Positions 14,785 through 22,092 of a stretch of 33,198 bases of DNA are shown here, one piece after another. Each line of letters starts with the position of its first letter. Positions within the stretch are counted from its first letter, which is position 1. A model generated the notes under the pieces. The model had not been told where the DNA came from. It made no database searches and worked only from the letters and a program-made list of their open reading frames with translations. The stretch is taken from the NCBI GenBank assembly GCA_016214745.1, contig JACRNW010000013.1, forward strand, positions 1 through 33,198, in the 5' to 3' direction. The translations under genes were made by a program, and so were the position numbers. This DNA comes from Candidatus Falkowiibacteriota bacterium (GTDB lineage Bacteria > Patescibacteriota > Patescibacteriia > XYB2-FULL-38-15).

Positions 14785-15065
14785 CCCCGTTAGAAGCCTA
14801 TGTGGTATGTTTATCTTCTTAAAAGCAAGAAAACAGAAAGATGGTACACAGGTTCTACTTGTGATTTGAGAAAAAGAATTTTAAGCCATAATACAAATAA
14901 AAATAAGGCAACTAAATTTGGGGCACCATGGAAACTAATTTATTGTGAAATTTCTTTAAATAAACAAGACGCCCGTGCACGAGAAAGATATCTTAAGTCC
15001 GGTGTGGGAAAACGTTATCTCAATAACCGCTTAAAATTCTTTTTTGCCAAGGGCTTCTAACGGGG
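14785..15065 (+). mobile_element. GIY-YIG inverted-repeat element, copy 2 (281 bp), flanked by TATG
   Basis: Perfect 14-bp terminal inverted repeats CCCCGTTAGAAGCC (14785-14798) and GGCTTCTAACGGGG (15052-15065) enclose one gene, a GIY-YIG nuclease. Its start codon follows the left repeat by one base and its stop codon lies inside the right repeat. TATG occurs directly outside both ends (14781-14784 and 15066-15069), as expected for a 4-bp target-site duplication. Three shorter copies with the same ends lie at 1474, 27529 and 27724. I regard this as the likely autonomous member. Confidence 0.75.
14800..15060 (+). CDS. GIY-YIG single-domain endonuclease (86 aa)
   Basis: The protein is a minimal URI/UPF0213-type GIY-YIG domain. 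The signature appears as Tyr3-Val-Tyr5 and Tyr16-Thr-Gly18 (WYVYLL, WYTGST), with Arg24, His30 and metal-binding Glu62 (ARERYLKSGVGKRYL). The length equals a bare catalytic domain with no DNA-binding extension. The gene fills the space between terminal inverted repeats almost exactly, with the stop codon TAA forming part of the TTCTAACGGGG repeat. This tight fit suggests the nuclease acts on, or is carried by, the flanking repeats, in the way RAYT transposases accompany REP sequences. That role is inference. Confidence 0.92.
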   Translation: MWYVYLLKSKKTERWYTGSTCDLRKRILSHNTNKNKATKFGAPWKLIYCEISLNKQDARARERYLKSGVGKRYLNNRLKFFFAKGF

Positions 15066-15144
15066 TATGTTTAACCTTTTTAAGGGAGGGAAGAAAGGTC
15101 GGCTCTTTAACAATCCCGCCAGAGGCGGGGAAGGAGAAAAGAAG

Positions 15145-15789
15145 ATGAAGAAGGGAATCGTTTTTGTAGCGGTGATCGTTGGCGCGTTGGTTTTGGTCGG
15201 TTGGGGTTGCGGACAAAGATCCGCGGCGCCCGCTGATTCAAACTCGGACACAAACGAGGTGTCCGAGACTTCCTCAGACAACACGCCAGAAGTCACGTCC
15301 GACACGACCGGCGAAGTTCCGGCCGGCTGGACAGAGTACAGGAACGAGCGACTCGGGTTTTCGTTCCAGTATCCGGAAACTTGGAACTTGCGAGTGGTTG
15401 AAAGTTCCCCGTTCGATTGGAGCGGAAACCACTATGAGTTAGACGAGGTGCAATTGAAAGAAGTCGGCCGTGATGACTATATCGGCGCTTACTCTTTTGC
15501 GATCGTCGCTAATCCGTCGCATCTTTCAGCCCGAGAATGGCTGACGGACAACAATCGAGTAGGTGAAGCATTGGAACTCAGCGACGTAGCAGTCAACAGC
15601 ACGTTGGCGGGCGTTAGGATTAGCGAATCGACTCAAGAAATTAGCTCGCCAGACGATAGAGCGTTTCCTGGCACTCTTGCCTTTAGTAACCCGGGGAAAA
15701 ATTACGTTTTTTCCCGGACCTTGGACAGGAGCACAACATCTTCACGGACTATGGGACAACACCAGACGCGTTTGAAAACCAGATACTGA
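15145..15789 (+). CDS. Lipoprotein with PsbP-like domain, frameshifted near the C-terminus
   Basis: A lipoprotein signal ends at the Cys of LVGWGCGQ, followed by a Ser/Asp/Thr linker and a domain beginning YRNERLGFSFQYPETWNLR, a PsbP-like start. The ATG at 15145 has AAGGAG eight bases upstream; the frame is open to an ATG at 15067, next to the GIY-YIG element, which would bury the signal peptide. After about 15705 the translation becomes Ser/Thr/Arg-rich. Adding one T to the six-T run at 15706-15711 restores a natural end containing EHNIFTDYGTTPDAFENQ and TMTFER, stopping at 15812. That is 7 bases before the next start. A one-base deletion, real or a sequencing error, is the simplest explanation. 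Confidence 0.7.
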   Translation: MKKGIVFVAVIVGALVLVGWGCGQRSAAPADSNSDTNEVSETSSDNTPEVTSDTTGEVPAGWTEYRNERLGFSFQYPETWNLRVVESSPFDWSGNHYELDEVQLKEVGRDDYIGAYSFAIVANPSHLSAREWLTDNNRVGEALELSDVAVNSTLAGVRISESTQEISSPDDRAFPGTLAFSNPGKNYVFSRTLDRSTTSSRTMGQHQTRLKTRY

Positions 15790-15819
15790 GCACAATGACT
15801 TTTGAAAGGTAGTGATGAA

Positions 15820-18279
15820 ATGAAAAGAGGACAATTGGGGGTTCTAGTTCTGTGTCTTTGTTTGCCAGAGTGGGTTTTGGCGGACGACCCCTGCGCGCCC
15901 TGTAGCGGAAACTGCGGGGAGTCCATCGGTTCTTTGCTTGGTATCGACGCCTTCTCAAATGGCGCACGAGGCAATTGCACTGGTACGGGACGAGGGTTTT
16001 ACCAGTGTGTGGAGTATGCGAAGAGATTCAACGGAAGAAGCGGCGAACGGTGGGGGAATGCTAATCAGATTTTTAGTCGGGCCGAAAGACTTGACTTGAG
16101 ATCTTTTCAAAATGGCGAAGCGGAAGCGCCACGACGAGGGGATGCCATTACTTTCCAGGGCGGCCGTTATGGTCACATCGCAATCATTTATGAAGTGGGG
16201 AGTAACTTCGTTACGCTCATTGAGCAGAACTGGCACAACATCTCTGGTCGTTTTCGCCGTCTGGACATGACCGTTGAGGGTGGGAGGTACACTGTTGTAA
16301 GCGACAGTAGAAATTACACCGTTGAAGGTTGGTTACGTCCGGCTGCTGACCCCACACTCACCGACGACGATGGCGACGGATTTTCTGAATCTGAAGGCGA
16401 CTGCGACGATGCGAACGCGGATGTTTACCCCGGCGCAGCGGAACTTTGCGATGGTGCTGATGAAGATTGCGATGGCGAAACAGACGAAACTTGGCCAGAA
16501 CTTGATTCAGTATGCACGGTTCGGCTGACACCGTACTGTGATCGTATTGGTACTTGGATTTGTGAGCCGTTCCATCGTGGAACGGTTTGCGGCGCCGACT
16601 ACACAATCTATCCCGAAGCCTGCAACAGCATTGATGACGATTGCGACGGCGAAACAGACGAAGACTGGCGAACGGGGTCATTGGCAGATCTTGGCGAACC
16701 GTGCGAAATGGGTTTTGGCGAATGCCGCGCGAGTGGCATTTGGGAGTGCGAACCCCTGGAACGCGGCACCACTGTCTGCAACGCCGTGCCTGCTTCTGGT
16801 ACGCCCGAGACTTGCGACAACCTGGATAACGACTGCGACACAGAAACCGACGAAGACTGGCCAGAACTTGGCTCGGCCTGCGGGATTTTTCCTTGTGATG
16901 GAACATATGTCTGCTCCCTGGGTGGTTCTGGCTCATACTGCAACAGCAGTCCGGGTATGCCGGAAGTCTGTGACGGCCTGGACAACGACTGCGATGGTGA
17001 AACTGACGAAACCCCGGCGGAACTCGCCTGTGCTGACACGAACGACTGCACAGAAGATGTCTGTCTTTTCGGTCTTTGCCAAAACGTAGCGCGCGACCGC
17101 GACGGCGACACCTACGCGGACGATCTTTGCGGCGGCAGTGACTGCAACGACTTGAACCCCGCGGTTTGGGAGTACGCTTTCGTTGATTCGCGGCTGACAA
17201 ATTCGGTTGGCGATTCCAATATCCCGGCCGTGGCGTGGGCAGGAACCGAGCTTGGCGTTGCTTGGGAAGATTGGCGAGCGGGCATTCCCAACGCGGAGAT
17301 CTACTTTGCCCGGGCAAACACTTCGCTTGTGAGAATTGGCGATGAAGTCAGAGTGACGAATGCCTCATGGGGATCGCGCGAGCCGTCTTTGGTCTGGACA
17401 TCTTTGGAATACGGCGTGGCCTGGTACGACAGCCGACGCGACATGAGCCGTCCCGAAATCTATTTTACTCGTCTTGACGCTGCGGGTTTGGAAATCGGCG
17501 ACGATGTTCAGTTGACAGACCACTTTGCTCTTTCCGGCGCGAGCTACGCTCTGTCGTTTGTCTGGATGGGAAGTGAGTACGGCATCGCCTTTTTGGACAG
17601 TCGAGTCAGTCCCATGGATATCTATTTCATTCGACTCAATTCGAGTGGAACAGCAATTGCTCCCGAAGCGCCGATTATCAGTGATGGCGGAACGGAGAAT
17701 GTTCCAACTCTTGTTTGGACAGGAACCCAATACGGTTTGGCATACACCGTTTCATTCGACGGCTTTCAGCAAATCCTCTTCGCGCGGGCTGATTCCTTTG
17801 GTGCAAGAATTGGCGGCGTCACAACAGTTGCCGCGTTTGATTCGCTGGGGAGATTGTATGCCGAGACAGTTGACCTTGTCTGGCGAGGTTCGGAATTCGC
17901 TTTGCTTTGGACCAAGAACATGGCCAGCGGAGCGAGAGAAGTCTACTTCCGGAGGATAGACGCGGCTGGCGTGCCACTTGCTCCCGAAGTTCTGATTGCG
18001 AGTAGTCCGGACATCATCTACCGTGTCGCCCTCACTTGGAACGGGAGTGAATACGGGGCCACTTGGGAGGAAAGTTCGAGTTTGTTGGCGAACGCCTACT
18101 TTGTTCGTCTGGACGAAGATGGTGCAATACTTGGAACGGAAATTCAAATCGCAAACGCTGCAAGAGTCTGGGAAAAAGTGGTAGTGATCTGGACGAGGCA
18201 TGAATACATCTTTGCCTGGTCCGACAACCGTGACGGCGACTGGGAAATCTATCTTGGCCGCATAGGTTGCGGCTGGTAG
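15820..18279 (+). CDS. Secreted CHAP amidase with MopE metal-binding repeats and beta-propeller (819 aa)
   Basis: A signal peptide (1-21, ending VLADD) is followed by a CHAP domain (about 25-165) with Cys63 in FYQCVEYAKRF, His119 in YGHIAIIYEV and Glu136/Asn138 in EQNWH, the expected peptidoglycan-amidase site. Residues 185-430 carry repeats of the MopE copper-binding type (DGDGFSESEGDCDDANADVY, CDGADEDCDGETDE, CNSIDDDCDGETDE, CDNLDNDCDTETDE, CDGLDNDCDGETDE). Residues 440-819 contain about seven blades like LGVAWEDWR...EIYFAR, a beta-propeller. MopE-repeat/propeller proteins are known to me mainly from Deltaproteobacteria/Myxococcota. Higher GC and a plausible Shine-Dalgarno (AAAGGTAG) suggest transfer. 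The ATG at 15820 is used because it begins the signal peptide. Confidence 0.88.
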   Translation: MKRGQLGVLVLCLCLPEWVLADDPCAPCSGNCGESIGSLLGIDAFSNGARGNCTGTGRGFYQCVEYAKRFNGRSGERWGNANQIFSRAERLDLRSFQNGEAEAPRRGDAITFQGGRYGHIAIIYEVGSNFVTLIEQNWHNISGRFRRLDMTVEGGRYTVVSDSRNYTVEGWLRPAADPTLTDDDGDGFSESEGDCDDANADVYPGAAELCDGADEDCDGETDETWPELDSVCTVRLTPYCDRIGTWICEPFHRGTVCGADYTIYPEACNSIDDDCDGETDEDWRTGSLADLGEPCEMGFGECRASGIWECEPLERGTTVCNAVPASGTPETCDNLDNDCDTETDEDWPELGSACGIFPCDGTYVCSLGGSGSYCNSSPGMPEVCDGLDNDCDGETDETPAELACADTNDCTEDVCLFGLCQNVARDRDGDTYADDLCGGSDCNDLNPAVWEYAFVDSRLTNSVGDSNIPAVAWAGTELGVAWEDWRAGIPNAEIYFARANTSLVRIGDEVRVTNASWGSREPSLVWTSLEYGVAWYDSRRDMSRPEIYFTRLDAAGLEIGDDVQLTDHFALSGASYALSFVWMGSEYGIAFLDSRVSPMDIYFIRLNSSGTAIAPEAPIISDGGTENVPTLVWTGTQYGLAYTVSFDGFQQILFARADSFGARIGGVTTVAAFDSLGRLYAETVDLVWRGSEFALLWTKNMASGAREVYFRRIDAAGVPLAPEVLIASSPDIIYRVALTWNGSEYGATWEESSSLLANAYFVRLDEDGAILGTEIQIANAARVWEKVVVIWTRHEYIFAWSDNRDGDWEIYLGRIGCGW

Positions 18280-18301
18280 GCTGGCAGGAAAGAGCTGAAA
18301 C

Positions 18302-18341
18302 AAAAACCGTTTCTCGTTGAGGGAGGAGAGACGGTTTTTTT
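18302..18341 (+). terminator. Intrinsic terminator
   Basis: AAAAACCGTTTCTC (18302-18315) pairs with GAGAGACGGTTTTT (18326-18339) with one G-T wobble, followed by further T residues. It ends the CHAP/MopE gene. Confidence 0.88.
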
Positions 18342-18353
18342 ATTTATTTTATT

Positions 18354-18382
18354 TTGACTCAATGTCGATTTTTTGAGATAAT
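18354..18382 (+). promoter_or_regulatory. Promoter of the small membrane-protein cluster
   Basis: TTGACT (18354-18359), a 17-base spacer and GATAAT (18377-18382) lie just upstream of the 18411 gene. The leader would be about 20 bases. Confidence 0.7.
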
Positions 18383-18410
18383 TCATTTAAGATAATTTAA
18401 CTTTTTTACT

Positions 18411-18662
18411 ATGAATTACCCAGAAATTCTCCAAATTACCTCAATTGCGCTTGAAGGATTGGTCGCCCTTATCTCGGCTGTGGCGGCGTTTCGCGGACGT
18501 TCGTATATGTACGGTCTGGCGTTTACTTTCGCGATTTATGTTTTTTACGATCTCACAAAACTCTACGGCTGGGGCGTGCCCCAAAACGCGCTTTCTGTAA
18601 TTTTTTTGGTCGCGACTCTTTCAGCTCTCGCCTCGGTCTGGCGGATTTCAAAGAGAAGATAA
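18411..18662 (+). CDS. Small membrane protein (83 aa)
   Basis: No family recognised. There are three short hydrophobic segments (about 8-28, 34-50 and 58-76), with the positively charged WRISKRR tail probably cytoplasmic. It begins a three-gene run of membrane proteins behind its own promoter. No Shine-Dalgarno site is visible. Confidence 0.65.
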   Translation: MNYPEILQITSIALEGLVALISAVAAFRGRSYMYGLAFTFAIYVFYDLTKLYGWGVPQNALSVIFLVATLSALASVWRISKRR

Positions 18663-18692
18663 GTAGAATAAAAAATAATTTTTGATAAATTT

Positions 18693-19304
18693 ATGCCAGA
18701 AAATTTGACGCCGCAGACTAAAAATTATTGGCTCTCGGCCGCGAGAATTTTTCGTTATGTCTTTGGTATTGGGCTCATTCTTTTCGTCTTAGTCGGCGTG
18801 CCGCTTTTGACCAACCAATCACCAGTTTTGATTTTGATGTTTATGTTTACGTTTCCGGTCGCTTTTATTCTTGATCCGATTATTGCCGCCGGAATTTATT
18901 TTATGTTCACTTCAAAATTTCGCTGGCGTTTTGACGTGACAATTCTCATTATTCTTGTTTTATGTTTTTATGGCCTTTACGCCCTAGCACATCAAAATGG
19001 ACAACAGGGGCCGAGCATCAAGGGAGAAGCGGTGCTAAAAGTGACGGTCGTTACGGATAAAAACGAGCCGGTGAAAAATTTGGAAGTTGATGTTGCTGAA
19101 ACGCCCGGACCGCCGGCTGAGGGAGGTTCCGCGAGCACGGACGACCAGGGCATTGCCGCTTTTTCCATTAAGCCGGGTAAGTACGTCGTTTTTTTCAACA
19201 GCGGAAATTTTCCCGCCAATCTGGAATATCCCGAGGATACGCCGACCGTCGAAGTCAGCCGGGACAAATCGGTTGAGCAAAAAATTATTTTGAAAACGAA
19301 ATAA
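18693..19304 (+). CDS. Membrane protein with carboxypeptidase-regulatory-like domain (203 aa)
   Basis: Residues 1-107 contain about three hydrophobic segments. Residues 110-203 form a soluble beta-sandwich of the CarboxypepD_reg/CNA-B type, seen in LKVTVVTDKNEPVKNLEVDV, then STDDQGIAAFSIKPGKYVVFF and a final strand pair. Such domains usually serve as surface spacers or adhesion modules. It follows the 18411 gene by 30 bases and precedes the DUF2127-like gene by 19, so an operon is likely. No substrate or partner can be named. Confidence 0.65.
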   Translation: MPENLTPQTKNYWLSAARIFRYVFGIGLILFVLVGVPLLTNQSPVLILMFMFTFPVAFILDPIIAAGIYFMFTSKFRWRFDVTILIILVLCFYGLYALAHQNGQQGPSIKGEAVLKVTVVTDKNEPVKNLEVDVAETPGPPAEGGSASTDDQGIAAFSIKPGKYVVFFNSGNFPANLEYPEDTPTVEVSRDKSVEQKIILKTK

Positions 19305-19323
19305 TTTTTCCGAATTAAATTTA

Positions 19324-19848
19324 ATGATTCAAAAGTTAAACAAATATTTTAAACGTCCGCTTGGTTTGATTTTGATTGTTTTTTACAAAGGCGTTTTAGG
19401 ATTTGTGGAAATTACTCTGGGCGCACTTGCCTTGATTTTCAGTTCCGTGATTCGCCACGCGGCGGGGAGCGATTTTATCCGTGGTTTAATCGCCCGGGAA
19501 CTCGCCGAAGATCCGCAGGGAATTTTTATAAACTGGCTCGCGGCGCATGATCCGAGCGGCATTTTACAAAAATCAATTTCCTTGGGGCTGGGTCTTGTCA
19601 TTTTGGGCATGATTGATGTGGCCATTGCCGTCGCCGTCTGGTTTCGCTCCTGGATCGTCCGGGACATCGGCATTATTTTCTTTTCCGGCGTGGCGATTTA
19701 CGGCATTGCTTCGCTCGCGATTGATTTTTCTTTTTTCAAATTTTTGGCCGTCATTTTAAACATTTCCATTCTTTTTTATTTCTGGCAGATGTTGCCGAAA
19801 CATTTGGGACCGAGAGGAAAGAAAATAATAATGAGTCCGCCCTCTTGA
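19324..19848 (+). CDS. DUF2127-like integral membrane protein (174 aa)
   Basis: The protein has about four membrane segments. The start RPLGLILIVFYKGVLGFVEITLGALALI, the middle ARELAEDPQGIFINWL and the spacing of the segments resemble the DUF2127 family. The function of that family is not established. It is the last gene of the membrane cluster. The next promoter (TATAAT at 19875) follows 26 bases after its stop. Confidence 0.65.
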   Translation: MIQKLNKYFKRPLGLILIVFYKGVLGFVEITLGALALIFSSVIRHAAGSDFIRGLIARELAEDPQGIFINWLAAHDPSGILQKSISLGLGLVILGMIDVAIAVAVWFRSWIVRDIGIIFFSGVAIYGIASLAIDFSFFKFLAVILNISILFYFWQMLPKHLGPRGKKIIMSPPS

Positions 19849-19871
19849 CGATTTTTATTTTGTCTTTTTTG

Positions 19872-19880
19872 TGGTATAAT
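19872..19880 (+). promoter_or_regulatory. Extended -10 promoter of the oxygen-defence cluster
   Basis: TGG-TATAAT (TATAAT at 19875-19880) is an extended -10 box. TTGACG at about 19855 is too far upstream for normal spacing, so no clear -35 is seen. The start codon is at 19910, giving a leader of about 23 bases. Confidence 0.6.
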
Positions 19881-19909
19881 GGGGAAATAATTATTAATTG
19901 TGTAAAAAT

Positions 19910-20218
19910 ATGGAAGTTCAAAAAATGAAAGATTTTATGAATCCGACTGAACTTGAAAAAAAACACACGCCGGTCATTGAGCGAGTGGGAACAAGCGGCG
20001 AAGTGATGGTTCGCGTCGGGCTCGTGCCACATCCGATGGAAGAGGCGCATCATATTATGTGGATTGAACTTTACCGCAACAAGGAACTCGTGGAACAAAA
20101 AAATCTTGAAGTGGGAAAACCAGCCGAGGCGATTTTTGAAATTCCGGATTTGAAACCAGAAGATATTTTGATGGCCCGCGAGGAATGCAATATTCACGGA
20201 CTTTGGGAGAGCGTTTGA
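19910..20218 (+). CDS. Superoxide reductase, neelaredoxin type (102 aa)
   Basis: The enzyme reduces superoxide to hydrogen peroxide at a mononuclear iron site bound by four His and one Cys. Ligand motifs are present in order: LEKKHTPVIE, HPMEEAHHIMWIEL and ECNIHGLW. The N-terminal desulforedoxin domain of desulfoferrodoxins is absent, so this is a class II SOR. A separate desulforedoxin gene lies at 22093. The ATG at 19910 was chosen over an upstream TTG because it follows the promoter closely and matches the family start. It heads a cluster with rubredoxin-like and rubrerythrin proteins that would supply electrons and remove the peroxide. Confidence 0.93.
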   Translation: MEVQKMKDFMNPTELEKKHTPVIERVGTSGEVMVRVGLVPHPMEEAHHIMWIELYRNKELVEQKNLEVGKPAEAIFEIPDLKPEDILMAREECNIHGLWESV

Positions 20219-20220
20219 GC

Positions 20221-20297
20221 GGTTCATGGTTTATAGTTAATAGTTCATAGACTTTTGTAATCTATGAACCGTGAACCAATAACTATTAACTCAATAG
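20221..20297. repeat. Inverted pair of heptanucleotide arrays
   Basis: The left arm reads GGTTCAT, GGTTTAT, AGTTAAT, AGTTCAT. The right arm, reverse complemented, reads AGTTAAT, AGTTATT, GGTTCAC, GGTTCAT. The innermost copies pair perfectly (GTTCATAG/CTATGAAC) around ACTTTTGTAAT, so the region can form a long hairpin between the SOR gene and the next gene. Confidence 0.75.
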
Positions 20298-20298
20298 T

Positions 20299-20532
20299 AT
20301 GGATTTTTTAACCACAGTACCGCTTCTTTGGGGCAGGCCGGCGAATATTTGGTTGGGCATTATTTTGGGCGTGCTTTTAATTTTTCAAATTTATCTTGGC
20401 ATTATGATGGTCCGAGGCAGAATGAATCTTTTGAAACTTCATAAAATCAACGCCGCGTTTTTATTTATCATTGCTCTCATCCATGCCTACTGGGGTTTGG
20501 GAATTTGGTTTTTTAATTTTCAAATTAAATAA
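20299..20532 (+). CDS. Small membrane protein with conserved His residues (77 aa)
   Basis: Two main hydrophobic segments (about 17-38 and 49-72) contain or flank two His residues (LLKLHKIN and LIHAYWGLG). This could allow heme or metal binding, as in small b-type cytochromes. That is only a suggestion from position within a redox cluster. I do not recognise the family. Confidence 0.55.
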   Translation: MDFLTTVPLLWGRPANIWLGIILGVLLIFQIYLGIMMVRGRMNLLKLHKINAAFLFIIALIHAYWGLGIWFFNFQIK

Positions 20533-20554
20533 CTAAATTAGTAATTTTAAATTT

Positions 20555-20998
20555 ATGAAAAAAATTTATTTCATCATTTTTGCCCTTTTAGCGGTGGCGC
20601 TCTTGGGTGCGGGTTGTCTGCCGTCATACGGGACGCCGGAAACGAACGCGCCGCAAACCGGCACGCCGGTCATTAATTCCAACACGGAATATTTTCCGCC
20701 GACGAATATGAATGTCTCAACTCCGGCTCCCGTGAACACCAACCAGCCGGTGCCGACGACGGTTACAGTGGACATCAGAAATTTTGTTTTTGATCCGGCT
20801 AATCTTACCGTCAACGCCGGGACGACCGTGAAATGGGAAAATTACGATTCGGTTGGCCACAAAATTGCGGGAACTGGTTTTGACAGCAACCAATTAAATC
20901 AGGGCGATTCGTATTCTTTCACTTTTAATCAAGCCGGAACTTACGATTATCACTGCGCTATTCATCCGTCCATGACCGGCACGATTACGGTGCAATAA
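20555..20998 (+). CDS. Cupredoxin (plastocyanin-like) lipoprotein (147 aa)
   Basis: The lipobox LLGAGC anchors the protein to the membrane. A Pro/Thr/Asn linker leads to a blue-copper domain (about 70-147). Type 1 copper ligands are visible: His in SVGHKIAG, then Cys, His and Met in YHCAIHPSMTG. It could carry electrons at the cell surface or bind copper. Its place 4 bases before the rubredoxin-flavoprotein gene and within the oxygen-defence cluster supports a redox role. Confidence 0.9.
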   Translation: MKKIYFIIFALLAVALLGAGCLPSYGTPETNAPQTGTPVINSNTEYFPPTNMNVSTPAPVNTNQPVPTTVTVDIRNFVFDPANLTVNAGTTVKWENYDSVGHKIAGTGFDSNQLNQGDSYSFTFNQAGTYDYHCAIHPSMTGTITVQ

Positions 20999-21002
20999 TT
21001 TT

Positions 21003-21794
21003 ATGGCTCAAAAAATGTGGGTTTGCAACAACTGCGGTTTTATTCATTCCGGTGATCAACCGCCGAAAAATTGTCCGCGATGCGGTTCGGAAGCCGGGGA
21101 ATTTAATTTGATGCCGGTTAAGCCGTCATCCGAGCGCGCCAAAGCTTTGAAGCCGACGGATTATTTGATTATCAACGGTTCAAAACATCGCGCGCACAAT
21201 ACGCGCCTTTTCACGGATATGGTCGCGGAAGTTTTTAAGGAGCAAAAAAAATCGTATCAGGTGATTAATTTGTCCGAATATCGGGTTGATCTTTGTTGGC
21301 ATTGTTATTCCATGTTTCAAAATCTCTGCCATGACCCCTGCCAAAATCAGGATGATGACATGAAATATTTTTATTCTTTGCTTAAAAAATGCAAGGGATT
21401 TATCATTGTCTCGCCGATTAATTGGAACAATATGTCAGCCCTCCTGAAACATTTTCTTGACCGCCTGACGGCGATTCAGAATATGTTTTTGGTAAACGGG
21501 ACGACGCCAATGCTTGGAAAAACTTGCGGCATAATCATTAACGGCCATGAAGACGGCGCGTATAAAACGGCTTTTGATATTTTGATGTATCTAGAAAATA
21601 TGGGTTGCGTCTTGGCGCCGTATGGCATCACCTATACGACGCACGGAGCGCAGTACAAGACCGAAGAAGACAAGCCGTATTTTAAGGCGGATAAAAAAAC
21701 GCGCGAATTTGTCCGGGCTGTGGCCAACAACGTGATTAAATTTTCCGAAATGAAATTTAATTACAAAAAAAATATAATTCCGGCCTGCGAATAA
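21003..21794 (+). CDS. Rubredoxin-like domain fused to an FMN reductase/flavodoxin-like protein (263 aa)
   Basis: Residues 1-40 form an iron-binding rubredoxin-like knuckle (WVCNNCGFIHSG, then NCPRCGSEAGEF) as at the end of rubrerythrins. Residues 50-250 form an NADPH-dependent FMN reductase-like flavodoxin fold, with LIINGSKHRAHNTRLF at the phosphate-binding loop and VSPINWNNMSALLKHFLDRL. Cys residues in LCWHCYSMFQNLCHDPCQ are typical of iron-sulfur flavoprotein relatives. The fusion likely passes electrons from reduced flavin or NAD(P)H to the SOR and rubrerythrin encoded in the same cluster. Confidence 0.85.
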   Translation: MAQKMWVCNNCGFIHSGDQPPKNCPRCGSEAGEFNLMPVKPSSERAKALKPTDYLIINGSKHRAHNTRLFTDMVAEVFKEQKKSYQVINLSEYRVDLCWHCYSMFQNLCHDPCQNQDDDMKYFYSLLKKCKGFIIVSPINWNNMSALLKHFLDRLTAIQNMFLVNGTTPMLGKTCGIIINGHEDGAYKTAFDILMYLENMGCVLAPYGITYTTHGAQYKTEEDKPYFKADKKTREFVRAVANNVIKFSEMKFNYKKNIIPACE

Positions 21795-21812
21795 TAATTA
21801 ATTTTTTAAAAT

Positions 21813-22031
21813 ATGGTTCAGGATAATCAGGAAAATTTTTCCAAGTGCGGCTGCGAACCGTGTCCGAGTTATAACGCGTGCATGCGCGGGGGCAGCCAGA
21901 AACTTTTTTGCGGCAAGGACAAAAGTTCTTGCGAAGTTCCGATGAACGGCTGTATTTGCATGAATTGCTTGGTGCATATGGAAAATAATTTGCAATCCGG
22001 CTACTATTGCAAAAAAGGCAAAGAAGAGTAA
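21813..22031 (+). CDS. Cys-rich DUF2769-like protein (72 aa)
   Basis: Eleven Cys residues occur in motifs such as KCGCEPCPSYNACM, LFCGKDKSSCEV and GCICMNCLVH, the pattern of DUF2769 proteins, which probably bind metal or an iron-sulfur cluster. No biochemical role is established. It lies 18 bases after the rubredoxin-flavoprotein gene. Confidence 0.75.
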   Translation: MVQDNQENFSKCGCEPCPSYNACMRGGSQKLFCGKDKSSCEVPMNGCICMNCLVHMENNLQSGYYCKKGKEE

Positions 22032-22044
22032 AATAGATTTTAAT

Positions 22045-22070
22045 TGAACTCTCCATTTCGGCGGAGTTCA
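22045..22070 (+). other. Intergenic hairpin
   Basis: TGAACTC (22045-22051) and GAGTTCA (22064-22070) form a 7-bp stem before the desulforedoxin gene. A-rich rather than T-rich sequence follows, so it may be an mRNA-processing or attenuating hairpin. Confidence 0.4.
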
Positions 22071-22092
22071 CTAAAAATTAAAGAAACAAACT

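Noticed and set aside
15700-15812. Programmed -1 frameshift in the lipoprotein gene
   Set aside because: The zero-frame reading GTT-TTT-TCC does not give good re-pairing in the A site and no downstream stimulatory hairpin is evident; an indel is simpler.
16358-17317. Long Arg/Cys-rich reading frame on the minus strand
   Set aside because: It is the antisense of the MopE repeat region; its composition is a by-product of the repeated DCDGETDE codons and it has no ribosome binding site.
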